A stretch of 64,000 nucleotides of DNA from Xenopus tropicalis (lineage: Eukaryota > Chordata > Amphibia > Anura > Pipidae): contig NC_030683.2 of NCBI RefSeq assembly GCF_000004195.4, positions 52,527,358-52,591,357 on the forward strand, given 5' to 3'. Numbering within the stretch: the stretch's first letter is position 1; each line of letters starts with the position of its first letter. The notes under the pieces are model-generated. The model was given only the letters and a program-made list of their open reading frames with translations. It ran no database searches and was not told the DNA's origin. Shown one piece after another: positions 11,900 through 24,400 of this stretch. The position numbers and the translations under genes were made by a program.

Positions 11900-13980
11900 T
11901 ATTTTGTCGTTCACTAATTTGCACAATTTTTGTGGTTTTATTGCATTTTTAATGCCTGTATTACCTGATCTGTTTTTAGCATAGTTTTGCCATGTGTAAC
12001 TTTGGTGTACAAAAATAACTTTACCTATTTTGAATTCATCAGAATGTGTACTTAACAAAAATATACGGTTTTCTGGGGGCATCTGTATAGTTAGGGGGTT
12101 ACTGCACATAATACGCTGACAGGGGGCTCTGTGTGCAAAAACTGAGATGGCAGGCGAGAAATCCATATGCACTATTTTCATTTTGGGGTCAGTACACACC
12201 CGCAGACTTTAGTATATCTATGCATATTGGGCATCAAACTGTTCAGTAGGCCTCTGGTGTTCCTATTTGGGGTGATTTGCCTTTGTACGCAAGAAATTAA
12301 GTGAGATAAATGCAGCAAATTGCAAAATTTTTAGGCGATTTTCTGAAATGCAATAAAAACCACTAACTTTAGGAAAGTTTTGCAGATTGGTACTTTGGTG
12401 TAGAAAGGACTCTTTACCCATGTTGGATTTGTCAGAATGTGTACTTTCCAAAACTATATGGTTTTCTGGGTTTTTCTGTATAGTTAGGGGGTGTTACAAC
12501 ACATAATACACTGACAGGGGGCTCTGTATGCAAAAGCTGAGTTGGCAGGCAAGAAATCCTTATGCACTATTTTCATTTTGGGGTCAGTACATACTGCAGA
12601 CTTTGGTATATCTATGCATATTGGGCATCAAACTGTTCAGTAGACCTTAACTGTTTCTATTTGGGGTGATTTGCCTTATTATGCAAGAAATTGTGTGACA
12701 TAAATGGGGCAAATTGCAACATTTTTAGGCAATTTTCTGAAATGTCATAAAAATCGGCAAACAGGAAAGCTTTACGGCTTGGTACTTTGGAGTAGAAAGA
12801 CATGGGTACCCATTATAGATTCAGGGGAATGTGTACTTTCCAAAAATATATGGCTTTTTGGGGTGAGTGTACTTTTTTTGTAGCATTATCCCACATAAAG
12901 GATGTAAATGTGTTGATTTTGCAGGAGCTGAAATGACAGATCATATGGGGGTATGTTCCCATTGGGGCCCCTACATGGCACATATTTGGGTAAACCTATA
13001 CATATTGGGTATCAAGCTGTTCAGTGGACCCCTGGAGTTCAAATTTAGGGTGTTTTATCTTGGTACATAATGCTGTGTGGGAGATAAGATGCTGCAAAGT
13101 GGAAGCTTTGAGGGGATTTTTGGAAATGTCATCAAAATTGCTACATTTAGAAAAGCTTTGCGGCTTGGTACTTTGGAGTAGAAAGACATGGGCACCCATT
13201 TTAGATTTGGGAGAATGTGTACTTTCCAAAAATATATGGCTTTCTGGGGTGAGCATAATTTATACTAGCTTTATTTCACATATAATGATGTAAATGTGTT
13301 GATTTTACTGGAGCTGAAATGACAGGAATGATAGATCATATGGGGGGGTATGTTCACATTGGGGCCCCTACATGCCACATACTTAGGTAAACCTATACAT
13401 ATTGGGCATCAAACTGTTCAGTGGACCCCTGGTGTTCATATTTAGGGTGTTTTATTTGGTTACATTTTGACCTATAGGAGATAAGATACTATAGAGTGGA
13501 AGCTTTGAAGCAATTTTTTTAAAATTTTCACAAATTTTGATAAAAACCAATAACTTTAGGAAAGCATTGCGACTTGATAGTTTGGAGCAGACAGACAATT
13601 GTGCCTACTCTGGATTCCCCAGAATCTGTTCTTTCCAGAAATTTTCCAGAATTTTCTGGGATGAACCTTCTGTTAGTGGAATTTTTTGCCTTGAAATCTA
13701 AAGTATGCAGCTTTCTGAAGCAATGCTTTGGAAATTTGGTAGTGTACTGCTGGGAGTTTTTGACCTATTCAAGTGAGAGATCTAAATAAAACTATATATA
13801 TTGGGTATTGGCGTGTTCAGGAGACATGGGACTTTCCAAATCAGATGTATTTTTATGCATAAAATAATTTTTGTTTCTGGTATGTGTGTTTATATTATGG
13901 AAAATATGATTTTTTTTATTTTTTAGACATTTAGAAGCCTATATCTTGTTACAGAATTGGATTACACCAAAATTCTACCA
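11900..13980 (+). repeat. ~390-bp tandem repeat array, about five copies
   Basis: The phrase TTTGG(T/A)GTA starts at 12001, 12394, 12786, 13172 and, diverged, 13581, so the spacing is 393, 392, 386 and 409 bp. Each monomer also repeats AGAATGTGTACTT, CATATTGGGCATCAAACTG and GTTCAGT. Monomers have drifted, most strongly at the 3' side. The array lies wholly inside the TTAA element. No long frame is conserved between copies. Confidence 0.85.
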
Positions 13981-14149
13981 TATTTTGAAAGCTTAGGTTG
14001 TCCTGAAAAAAACAATGTATTGTTTTCCTGGGTAAACTAAAAGTCCCCCCGAGGAAAGGCCCCTAAAGTGAAACAGTGCAAAATGTTCCAAAACTGTCTG
14101 GCAGTAGAAGTTCCACTTTGACCAAAACGGCTGGCAGTGTAAGGGTTAA

Positions 14150-14560
14150 ATGAGAGAGCTGGAGGTACTGGCACTGGAGGAGAAATAAGATGTGATGGGT
14201 ATTGCTAAAACATGGCTAAATGGCTGCTGGTTTGGGACAAGTATTGATAATCTGGGATCTTAAATACCCAGATAGTTTAGTTTTAGCCAGGCCTCTGGTA
14301 TAATAACTATAGATAGGAGGAAAGCTTATGTAATTCCTAAATTTAAATCATGATCTCAGGATGGCAGTTATAGGCCTGTAAGTTTGACATCTGTGGTGGG
14401 AAAGTTGAAGCTATATTAAGAGATCACATTCAAGATAATGTTTTGGAATATGGCATTCTAAGTTGTAATCAGTGTGGCTTTATGAAGGATTGGTCATATC
14501 AAACAAATTCTTTTGCCTTTTATGATGAGGGCATTGTAAGCGCTCAGCCTACAATCTTCC
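14150..14560 (+). pseudogene. L2/CR1-like LINE relic: endonuclease remainder and reverse transcriptase start
   Basis: From 14150 the frame resumes with MRELEVLALEEK, a stop, and DVMGIAKTWLNG, the usual IIGITETWL endonuclease motif decayed. After an internal deletion, 14340-14550 gives SYRPVSLTSVVGKL and YGILSCNQCGFMKD, the first RT blocks of such LINEs. Stops and frameshifts are frequent, so it is dead. Confidence 0.75.
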
Positions 14561-14707
14561 ATGTTGATAGTTTAAAAAGTGTTTATTTTAAAAAGGTTAA
14601 GTCCCGATACAGTCATACTGGCATTGGCTGGAGGCAAGTTAAAAGTTAATCCTCCAGCCAATCAGATTCCTGCAAGGCTGTACAGATTCTTGCAGGCAGA
14701 AGATACT

Positions 14708-15832
14708 GGGCCTGATTCACTAAAGGGCGATAAAAATTATCGCACGCTTTTTTGCGTTAAAAAACGCAAAATAATTTCCGCGCGATTCACCATAGTATTA
14801 TCGCGTGCGAAAAATCGCCATTTTCGCATGGGTTATTTCTCGCACTAGTTTTACCGCATGCGTTAATTTCTGCGCTGAAAAGAATATGATCGCATGATTC
14901 ACTATAACTTTTGCGCGCTATTCGGCTATGCGAAAATTAACACCTACTACAGGCAGGCGAAAAATTATACAAAACTACAGTAAATGATTTTTTGCAATAA
15001 AATATGGACTTACAGTGTTATTTATTCAAGTATGTGTTTCCCCTAGAGTGACGCAGCCGCCAGTTTGCAGGGAAATGTTCATTTTTAATACAGTAATTTT
15101 CTGCAAGTATTGGCGTGTATGGCTAACATGGCGTGCGTTCATTTGCGCGACTATTTATATTATATATTTGGCTACAAGTGATGAAATGCTTCGCCAGACA
15201 TGGATTCGCAGCAAATTTTTGACGTGCGTTGAATTTTTTCGCGGTGGATTTTTTCATGCGTTTCGCAAAACAATCCGCCAATGGCAAAACGCATGAAAAA
15301 ATTCTCCACGCAAAAATTCACCGCACATACAAAAATTGATACAAGCGTCAAAAAATAATAGACACAGCAACAATTTTTTTGCCCGCACAACATTTTTGCC
15401 GTTTTGTGGATCTTTCGAAAGATTTGTTAATTTTTCACTAAAGATAACCAGAACACATTTGCTCATCACTAGTGGCTACTATTTATAAGCATCAACTATT
15501 TATATTTATATGATACCATTTATATGCTACCATTTATATGTGGCTAATATTTATATACACCATTTATATGCGGCAACAATTTTTATACATTATTTCTAAG
15601 CTAGCATTCATATGCGGCGACTATTCGCGGGCGTAATTTAGCACATGTACCAGCAAATACCGCATTGAAATAGTCTTCGCGAGTTAAATAACGCATGCAA
15701 TATCGCGCGTAAAAAAGCGCGAGTATGCTTATAGTGAATCGTGCGAAAAATCGCCAAAATTAAGACGCGGTAAAAATTTTAGCGCACAATAAAAATAGCG
15801 CACGTTTTATCGCCCTTTAGTGAATCAGGCCC
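14708..15832. mobile_element. 1.1-kb palindromic Harbinger-like element, copy 1
   Basis: The termini GGGCCTGATTCACTAAAGGG and its inverse are perfect, flanked by a 3-bp duplication ACT (14705-14707 and 15833-15835). Long subterminal arms of CG-rich GCG/CGC words (for example TTATCGC and GCGATAA) follow inwards. A core around 15005-15085 (TTTGCAGGGAAATG) is shared with copies at 30579 and 42395. A hAT MITE (15176-15471) is nested in it. No transposase was seen. The superfamily is inferred only from the 3-bp duplication. Confidence 0.82.
15176..15471. mobile_element. hAT-type MITE, 296 bp, nested in the palindromic element
   Basis: The ends AAGTGATG and CATCACTA and the interior (TTCGCCAGACATGGATTCGC, 17-18 of 20 like the 11023 element) place it in the same family. 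The flanks TTGGCTAC and GTGGCTAC are a 7 of 8 match to an 8-bp duplication. Confidence 0.8.
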
Positions 15833-16049
15833 ACTGTAGCTTCCATCTAAGGAGGAGAAGAAAACAGCAAAGAAAGGCAGCAGTGGTTTTTTTTCTCTTT
15901 CTTCTTTCTTTTTTTTAAATAAGGTATCAGACTTGTCTAGGGAGGCTTAGCCTAAGTTGCTATATTACCTAAAACATGCTAAAAAATAATTTACCCATTA
16001 AATAAAGCCAATTGGAGTAAACCTGGTGTCACTTAAATCTTGTGACTTC

Positions 16050-16735
16050 ACCTGCAGCAGTCCAGCATACCTGAAGCCTCCATGGAATTTGGAAGAGACT
16101 GGGAGACTGGTATCTTAAAGAGCAATACTTCCACCTAATGGGCACTGAGGGATACACCTTAGGGGCCCCCAGGAGTAAATAAAATACACAGTGATTTGCA
16201 GCTAAAATTAACTTCTTTTTTTTTCTTCTTTCTTAAAGCTTTGTTAAGTGATCACTTTTATGTTTGTGGGGGTGATTTATCAACATTAAAGCTTGTTTTT
16301 TTTCGAAATCTCAAAATCACAAACTCAAAAATTAATAAATAAGTCCATAAGTATTGGAGAGTAACATTATTTGTATGGTTTTATGAAGGATATATGAGCA
16401 CGTCAGACAAATTCAATTGCTATTTATGATAAGGTTATTCTAAACAACTGCTTTTACCTGCTGCAGTCTGGCAAACCTGGAACCTCCACAGGATTTGGGA
16501 GACTGGAATCTTACAGTGCTGTGCCTTCACCTAATGGGCACTGAGGGCAGTGCAATTGCACTCCCTGCTCCCTTTAAAGTTATTGGCAGCGGCTTTTTGC
16601 CGCCCATGGTAACCAGCAGGTCGATGCCATCTGAGGCGAGTATCTTTTGGCAACAGCACCTGTTACTGAGGGATACACCTCAGGGGGTCCAACTAGGAAA
16701 TAAAATACACAGAGATTTGCCACAATGATTAACTT
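16050..16735. repeat. Two diverged copies of one dispersed repeat flanking a LINE scrap
   Basis: The parts 16055-16215 and 16445-16735 share CACCTAATGGGCACTGAGG, GGGATACACCT and AATAAAATACACAG, so they are copies of one unit. Between them 16270-16345 is the end of a palindromic MITE (GGGGGTGATTTATCAACA). At 16365-16425 the plus strand reads YGFMKDI, stop, ARQTNSIAIYD, an RT scrap related to the one near 14480. The class of the outer repeat was not determined; LTR-type is possible. Confidence 0.55.
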
Positions 16736-19700
16736 TATAAAGAAAGAGAAAATGCAACAGGCATTTAATACAATTAACACTCCTGCAATGAAGACACGTA
16801 AGGATCTGACTCACTAGCAGATAAAAACTCTGATTGACTAGCAATCACAGTTTATATATAAAAGTCCCACAGTTTAACTCTGAACGGGATTAATAAATGT
16901 CAAGTTCAGTTCCATGCAGTTTGTTTCTTCTCAAGATCTCTTATACCCCAGGTAGGGTTATCTTCCCCCAAGTACCTCTCCTTGGAATTGGTAGCTGCTC
17001 CCATGGAGCAAGCACACACAGGGGCAAAACACTTTTTACAGGCAGCTCTGCAGTGCTGACACTCTCCACAGATGCACTGGTCACCTGGTCCATTAGATTG
17101 GAAGGGAGCAGAATGGGTTCTCCCTGCACAGTTGGAGCTCCAGGACTCTCCTTTGTGTTACTGGAAAGTCTCTTTCTCTGGCTGGGAGTTAAACATCTTA
17201 TCCTTTATAGCCTCCGCTGGCCCATCCTGTAGATTATTTGCCTTTCTCATGGTCCTCCTTCTTTCTCATATGTTTCCTGGGGCTCCAAACAAAGCTCAGG
17301 CCTTTCCCCCACCTCCCAGCCAATCAGATTGCTCCTCTGCTTGTAGTCAAACTGGATGATGTCACAAGTGGAGGAATCAAAAGCAGAGGAGCTTGTTGGC
17401 AAACAGAACTGGAAAAAGATCACTCTTATCTCCTAAACACCCTTGAATCCTTCACATTTAAACATTTTTAAGCCACTCTGAAACATGGACTGGACAATTA
17501 TTATATAGAAGACCTGAAGCAAGCTAATATATTTGCATTAAATTATAATGGTTAACTGGCACACTGTTAATAATGATGCTGAGCTGTGGAATACCCTTTA
17601 GTCCTGAGTGCTAATTGTGGTATGGCTGCACCCCCAAGGAACAGTTGATAAAAAAGAGACAATAGGTAATTACAAATTTACCAGCAATTACATTGCCAGT
17701 AGATTTGTAATACCAGCCCTGGCCTTGGCTAGTATTTTATCAGCTAGGTCAGTGAAATACCGGCCAGGTACAACCCTAACAATCAGTAGTTTGATCATAG
17801 CCAGGAATGCCTTGAGAGGTGTTCTAAAGGGTATTGCAGCAAGTAGACCCATGGCAGAGGGTGTCCCAAGATGTAAAAATGTGATTCATGGGTTGCAAAG
17901 GGCATGGAGCTTGTAGGGTTGAATGGGTGGGGTTTAAGAAAATAATGGGTGGGGGTTGGGCATAATAAGAAATGACTGGTGTGGGTCAGGGGCATGGTCA
18001 TGCATGAATGGGACATTTTTTTCCCATTGTGCGCAGTTCTTCTTGTTGGCAGCGCACTGTTCCTAATGAGTGTTGGAAACATTTTTTTCAAATACAAGAA
18101 ATTAAAGATTTTAAGGGAATTATTATACACTAATACCCTCAAATATAAAGATATTGAGCCATAGTTGAGTTCCTTGATAATATAAAAGGACAAGGTTGCA
18201 GGCCAAGTGCTTCTGAAAGCCAAGATGACTTCTAAATACACAACTTAAAAAAATGAATACTTTTACAGTTTACTTGGGACAGTTGTGTAATATCCATAAT
18301 ATATCCATAACAGCAATTCAGTTGCTTGTTTAAAAAAAAACAAAAAAACATGAAGATAAAAGAAGTATAAAGTATACACATTATAAAACTGTTAAATTAC
18401 AAGGGAAAAGATGCCTGAAGCTGCAGCTGAAACAGCTAAGACAGATTCGAAAATTGACCTGCATTAACATTTCCTGTATTTATCTAGAGAATCATTTATG
18501 TACGCAAAGTGCAATTTTGAGCCCATTCGCCATGTGAATTCCACCTCATTGTGGGCAGAAAGGGGGTACTAATTTTAATACAATTGTGCAGCGCCCAGAT
18601 ATTTTTGGGCGTTGTTTTCATGTCTTCAGCATTTAAGTGACATGTGTGCCTTAAGCTTCTGCTCTGCAGTGATTGATGTGGGGTGATGTGGGAACCTTGT
18701 AGTTACTGCCTGGTCAGAAGGTGTAGCTCCAGGGTATCCCTCTTTTAATAGGTAGAGCAGCAACAGAAGGCAGGTAGGACTGAGAGACAGCATGCCCAAC
18801 TACACAGACGTGTGAAGAGTGCATTTTTAAAGTACCTGTACCACCTTAATGAAAGTGGTTTTATGCACACCTTATTGTGGGAAAAGGTACAAGTTTCCCA
18901 CTGTGATTGCGGTCATAAATAAGTTACCAGATTACTTCAAAATTCTGTGAGGTGTCCAATAAATACATGTTGTAGGGCAGCACTTATTGCATTTGAATTA
19001 AACTGCTATCGGTTCAGCCTTGCCAGCTGGATTATTTTAGACATGTCCCTGAATTTTTAAGTGATCTGATCACCCTATAAATGAGCCCTTACATACCTAT
19101 GAAGAAAACAATATGGCCAAAATTCTTCTGTCTCCACATGTATATGTCTCAAATTATTAAAAAAAAATCCCATTTTCAGTATGACGTTTTCTATATGTGT
19201 CTTTATAATCTTTGTCTCACAATAGAATTAAAAGACTGTTTACCAACTGTTTAAACCAACAGTTTACTGTAATTATGTAATATGTGATAACAGGGGACAT
19301 GCACCATATTATAAATTATTAGTACATTATAGTAATAGAAAATTCATGTGTTTACAATTCTAATTTGCTTTGCTTTTAATAATTATTGCAGTTTGGACTT
19401 GCCTTTCTCCATGATATTCAAGTATTAAATCACCTCATAAGAAATAAAAAGACTTCTTATATGACATACATGGTTTGTTCTTAATTTAGTTTTTGCAACA
19501 GATGATAGTTAATTTTTATTATAAATATGAAACCAATCATGAATGGAAAATCAGACCTTTCTATTCAGAGATTAAACAAGAGATTAAACGAGAAAAAGTA
19601 GAATTATAGTTAAATATGTGACTTTTTACATTTATTTTTGTTGAAATTGCAAATTTGACTCAATCCTACACTGTAGATAATACAAGTACATACATATGGT

Positions 19701-20692
19701 AACATTCGCCAAATGGGGGAACGAGATACAGTTCACACGATGAACTAAAATCAAGCAGAATCAGTTACAACTGTGAAAAGATAAAGACAAATGCACTTTT
19801 TACACCACCACTGTATGTTACACATTACTACACACAGGTTTTAGGCACAATTGAAAAACATTTTAATGATGTCTTTAATGATGTTTTGGGGGAATTTTTT
19901 GAAAGCAAATACACTTTTTAGAAGAACTTATTGATGTTGATAACTACAAACTGGTTTTCTTAATTGTTTTTGTAATATAACGGAGAATAGACCTATTGTT
20001 GGGTGACAGCAATATGCAACATAACATGTATAGCAATGGCAGAAAAAAATAACCAAATTGAATGTGCCAGGGGGAAGTACAGCATCTCCTTTAGCTCATA
20101 TTGTGTTCAGCAGTAGATGTGCTAGCCCTTATTAGAGAAAGCAAAGTTTGTACTTAATTGATTCATTTCATTAAATGGCAATTTGTAAGGGAACCCAATG
20201 CAAGCCTGAAAAAGTCCTAAAAGTTTGAGATGGAGATGGATGAATAGAGAATGAATAAATAATAAATAAATCATTACATACAGTAAATGCATGCCCATAT
20301 AAGATAATCACACCTCAGTGTTCCTTTTAAAACAAATCATTGGTAGATAACAGTTATTATTAATAGTAACAAAGTGAAAATCACAGTACATAATCTTCTC
20401 AAAATAATTCCAAATCAAAGCAAAAATAAAAACTTATTTGGAATTGTGGCAATGAATTGTTTATAACTTCTTTAAGGAGCATTTTAGGATGCACAATACA
20501 CTCAACAATACTGCCTTGAACTTTAGCAAATATTTTACATAAAAAAGAAATGAAGGGTTAGGTAGGACTCTGGCAATGTTCAGCTTCATGAATGTGTACT
20601 GTGCTGGCACATTGTGGATTTCTTCAATTGATACAGTAACCAATACAGTCACAATGGTAATATTGCTGACCAAAGTTTGCATTCACCATTTA
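16736..20692. other. Intergenic DNA 3' of LRIT1
   Basis: The part 16736-17480 is moderately GC-rich and probably continues the dispersed repeat, but no termini were found. The part 18485-18925 has weak inverted ends (ATTTATGTACGCAA against ATTTATGACCGCAA) and may be an old MITE. The last 2 kb must include the LRIT1 3' UTR. Minus-strand AATAAA at 19636-19631 and 19520-19515 are possible polyadenylation signals. No gene was recognised. Confidence 0.35.
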
Positions 20693-21468
20693 TCAGCAAA
20701 AGAATTCATTGGCTTGTCCTGCTTTTGTTATTGCCTCGGAATCTACACTTGACCGTGGAGATAGAAGTCTGTTGGATTCATCTGGAGTATGCCTAGTTAG
20801 ATATTCTCCATCAGCCCCCTTCGTTTTTGGAGTTACGGCAAGGCTTTCAAATGTGACATAAGAGTCTTGTATGTCCTTGGATCTCCTACCGAAGCCCTTC
20901 GTGCAACGTCTTTTTAAAGCCCCACAGCAGACCACCAAGGTTAGAGGGACTGCAATAACACAAGCCACACTGATGACTACCACATTAATAAGTTTTTGTG
21001 TCCCACCAGCACTGGCTGCTTCATCAGTGGAAAAGATGATACATTGTTCCTTTTTGGGTATTAACCCTTTTACTGAAACACAGGCAATATACTTAGTCTG
21101 GGGCATCAAACCATCAATTGTGATCTTTGTCTTGCCAGGCTCCACGCTAATCCTTCGCATATCTCGTTCTCCAAATATTGCATAGAGCACGCTAAATACA
21201 GTATTGTTTTTAGCAAGAGGAGCTTTCCATGCCAAAGAGACACTATGGTCTGTATCTCCAATAACTTTAACTCCTCTGACCAGACGCTCAGTCTCTGGCA
21301 GTGTTGTTGGCAAAAGTGGAATAATATTATTTGGATCCTTGCTGTCCGGCACCAAGCCTACTCCTGGGTTTGGATTAAAATGCTGAACTTCATTGCTGAG
21401 TACATCTTTACTGCTGTCTTTTCGGTATTGTTGGATGTTGGAGGTCACTACCGTGGGCAGAATAGTTC
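20693..21468 (-). CDS. lrit1: LRIT1 coding exon 5: linker, FN3, transmembrane segment and tail
   Basis: The acceptor CTATGTCCACAG|GA is followed by a low-complexity linker, an FN3 domain (HSVSLAWKAP and PQTKYIACVSV), the helix INVVVISVACVIAVPLTLVV and a tail with RLLSPRSSVDSEA and the conserved terminal FFC. The exon is 776 nt including the TAA/TGA-class stop at its 3' edge. Confidence 0.96.
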
Positions 21469-24400
21469 CTGTGGACATAGAAAACAATATTATTTATGCC
21501 ATCAGAAATATCCTAATAAATTCCATAGCACACCTCTTTCCTTAACACATACCTTTATCATTTTGTTCATCTGTGGTGTTGGAGTCAGTGACCAAAACGG
21601 ATATAAAAGCTTCTGTCATACCCACATTATTTTTGGCTTTACAAATATATTCTCCAGAATCTTTATAAGAGACATTAGGCACAGTTATCATTGACCAGCT
21701 CATTCCTTCACTTGAGATTTCCTGATGCACTTTAAAAGAAAATAAAATAATGCATATTATTGTACTTGTACTCATACTTTAGATTTGTAAAAAAACACAT
21801 TTATATGTCTGATCATATGATACATATTTATTTACTAACATAGTTGCTAAACAGAATCAGTTCAGTTTAGTACGTTGATATATCAGTCACCAAATTGTTA
21901 ATTCAGTAAGTTATCTTTAGGAACGGTACTTGGAAGTATGGCACTGGGGTTAGTTCAGACCCTGGCATAGAGCTTGGCTTCAGAATCCTAGGGCCTGCTA
22001 GTAAGAATTCTATATGTTAATGTCTAGCTGTAATGACTGATGCTAATACAATGCATTTGTATCTCAGCAATTTTTTATTTTACAAACATGTTTGACTTAT
22101 GGGGCTTTATTTATCAGATTCCCAGAATGCAAGTGCTAGAGCACAAAGGGTTCAGACATTACAGCCTGCGCTTTGCACCTTGCTCTATATCCAGAGCATG
22201 GGTACAACATATTTTCTCAAACATTCACAATGGAAAGAATATGTCTTTGGCTTGAATCTGCAGGGAAGTGTCTACCACTTATAAGGTTTTAAAAAACTCC
22301 ATGAATGAATAGAAATGTGGAATGTAGTTGCAGCTGCTTTATTCATTCCATTCTACTTTACAGAGAAATTTAAGAGCCAAACATTTTTGAAAATACATCC
22401 TGTATCTCTGTTATTCTCATGTTCCTATAGAATACCTGTTCCATTTATCTGAATCCCATCAGTTCTTCTCCAGCTAAGTTCAGGAACTGGGACACCCATA
22501 GTGCCGCATCGTAGTAAGACTGTACTACCAACCATGGTCTTCAGTTTTGCCGCAGATGCCTGAATAACTGGACTTTGACATTTCCTAAGCTCAACCTGGC
22601 TGAAGGGGATGCCAGACAGACTTTGAGGAGAAGCACACTGTAGCTGAGGTTCTATGAAGGCCACAGAAGGAGAATGGAAGTTGAGGAAATGGACCATTTC
22701 ATATAAACTGCAATCACACTGCCAAGGATTATCTTGAAGGCCTTAAAAGAAAAAACATTTCAGTTGGATTGTTTATTTACTATATGTCATTTAAAAACTG
22801 CCCTATTAAAGAAACACAAGAAAATGCATCATTATACAGTTCTTACCCAGGATCACAGTAGAATAACCACTGGAGAAATATGAGGCTGAGTGAAGATTTA
22901 ACCAAGACGCAATAAGTTCCTGAGGAAGTGTCATAAGTTTGTTGCTTGAGATGTCAAGATATGTAATGTTCTTCATAAAGCGTGCTGCATCTTTTGGTAT
23001 GGCAGAAAGTTCATTATTGTGCAAATCAAGTAATCTCAGACGAGGAGTGTAGGTCAAAGATTCCCATGGGAAAGATGTAAGGTCATTGCCATCCAGCCTG
23101 AGCTCCTGCAGTTGGTGCAACCCTCGTAATGTAAGCATGCTCATGCTCTCCACAGAATTATAGGGCATCCACAGAAATTCCAGATTGGTGAGGAGACGGA
23201 AAGCTTCCCCTTGCACTTGGCGAATGGAGGTTTTCTCTATGCGAAGTTTGAAAGTATCTACTGGAATATTCACTGGCGTTAGTGTCATCTCAGGGTCATT
23301 ACAAAGCACTTCTCTGTTATTAAAAAAAAAACAAAGAAAGGGTTTTGTTTATGTAAATTGTAAACCAGTATAAATATAATTTCCATTAATATAAAAATTA
23401 CATTAAAGGACAATGAAAGGTTAATATCAATTAAAAGTAAGTCTAAAGGCATTCTTTTTAAGTACTTACTGCATATCTAAATTCCCAGATCCCTGCTTGC
23501 TTCTCTGAGATATGGTGCTGGCAGCCTACAGCAGTGTGAAGACTCCAGTGATATCACTGAAATCTCTCTCCCCTTCCTGTAGGTGCCAGCGGCAGCCTTC
23601 CTATTCTCTGAGCATGTGTGTAACTTGATTCTGTCTCCTGTTCTGAGCTACACATGCCCACCAGCCAATCAGAAGCGGATCTGGCAGAGGGGAGGGGGGG
23701 AGGGAATGAAACACATGTGCAGTATGAAGCAAGGAGGGAAAGGAAGGGAGAATACCTTTTTAGAGATGGCTGCCTGTTCTAGAAAATGTGAAGTAAGTGT
23801 GACTGAGTAAATATTTGATTAGGTGAGCCAAAAGTGTGGCGTTTTTACTAAACAATAGGAGGACTATTGGGCAATATGCTTTTTTAAATTTTGACTTGCA
23901 TTCTCCTTTAAAATAATATTTAACTTTAAAATATAAATGTATCAGAACAGCAATTGATGGTAATATTTTCTCAATGCAGCACATCTTGAAAAGAAAATTG
24001 TTAGTAATATGCACATTTTATAGCTGAGATTTTCAAGGCACTGTCCCTTTGTATGATTTTTTTTTATGCCATGTGGTATGTCATTTTCTGTAAAGAAAGT
24101 GATGCACATGTTCTTCTTAGGAATTCAAATCAGGGGCCCACATGGCATTGAAATAATGGCACGGTGAAGGTGGTGGTTCACTAGAAATATTTTTCAAATA
24201 AATATAATGTCCCTAGACATTTTAGATGACAAAGGTCTCCTGTACAGCAACTTATAAATATATATTGTAAAAAAACTAACGGAATGCATATGAAAGCAAA
24301 AACTGGATAGAGAAGAAAGAAATGTAGATTGAATAACTAACTGATCTAGCTGACTGGCAATAAAAAAAACAATTTAAATAAAAGAAAAAATAATATCAAT

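Larger units (their letters stand above)
10522..14149. mobile_element. 3.6-kb TTAA-bounded DNA transposon-like element with an internal tandem array
   Basis: The ends are TTAACCCTTTTACTGCCA at 10522 and, reverse-complemented, TTAACCCTTACACTGCCA at 14149, 16 of 18 identical, with TTAA at both edges. The left subterminal part contains a strong hairpin (10577-10616, around CTGCCAACAATG/CGTTGTTTGGCAG). Inside lie two younger hAT MITEs (10676-10949 and 11023-11544) and about five ~390-bp tandem monomers (11900-13980). No transposase frame was seen, so it is non-autonomous. TTAA targeting suggests piggyBac or Kolobok; the exact family was not determined. Removing it rejoins the two halves of a LINE reading frame, which supports both boundaries. 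Confidence 0.82.

Noticed and set aside
17608..18241. Frames of 102 and 148 codons on opposite strands
   Set aside because: They overlap each other, have no recognisable domain and lie in repeat-like DNA.
22806..22846. Extension of LRIT1 exon 2 beyond the donor (KNCIMMH...)
   Set aside because: It is read-through into the 105-bp intron; exon 3 continues the LRRCT in phase.
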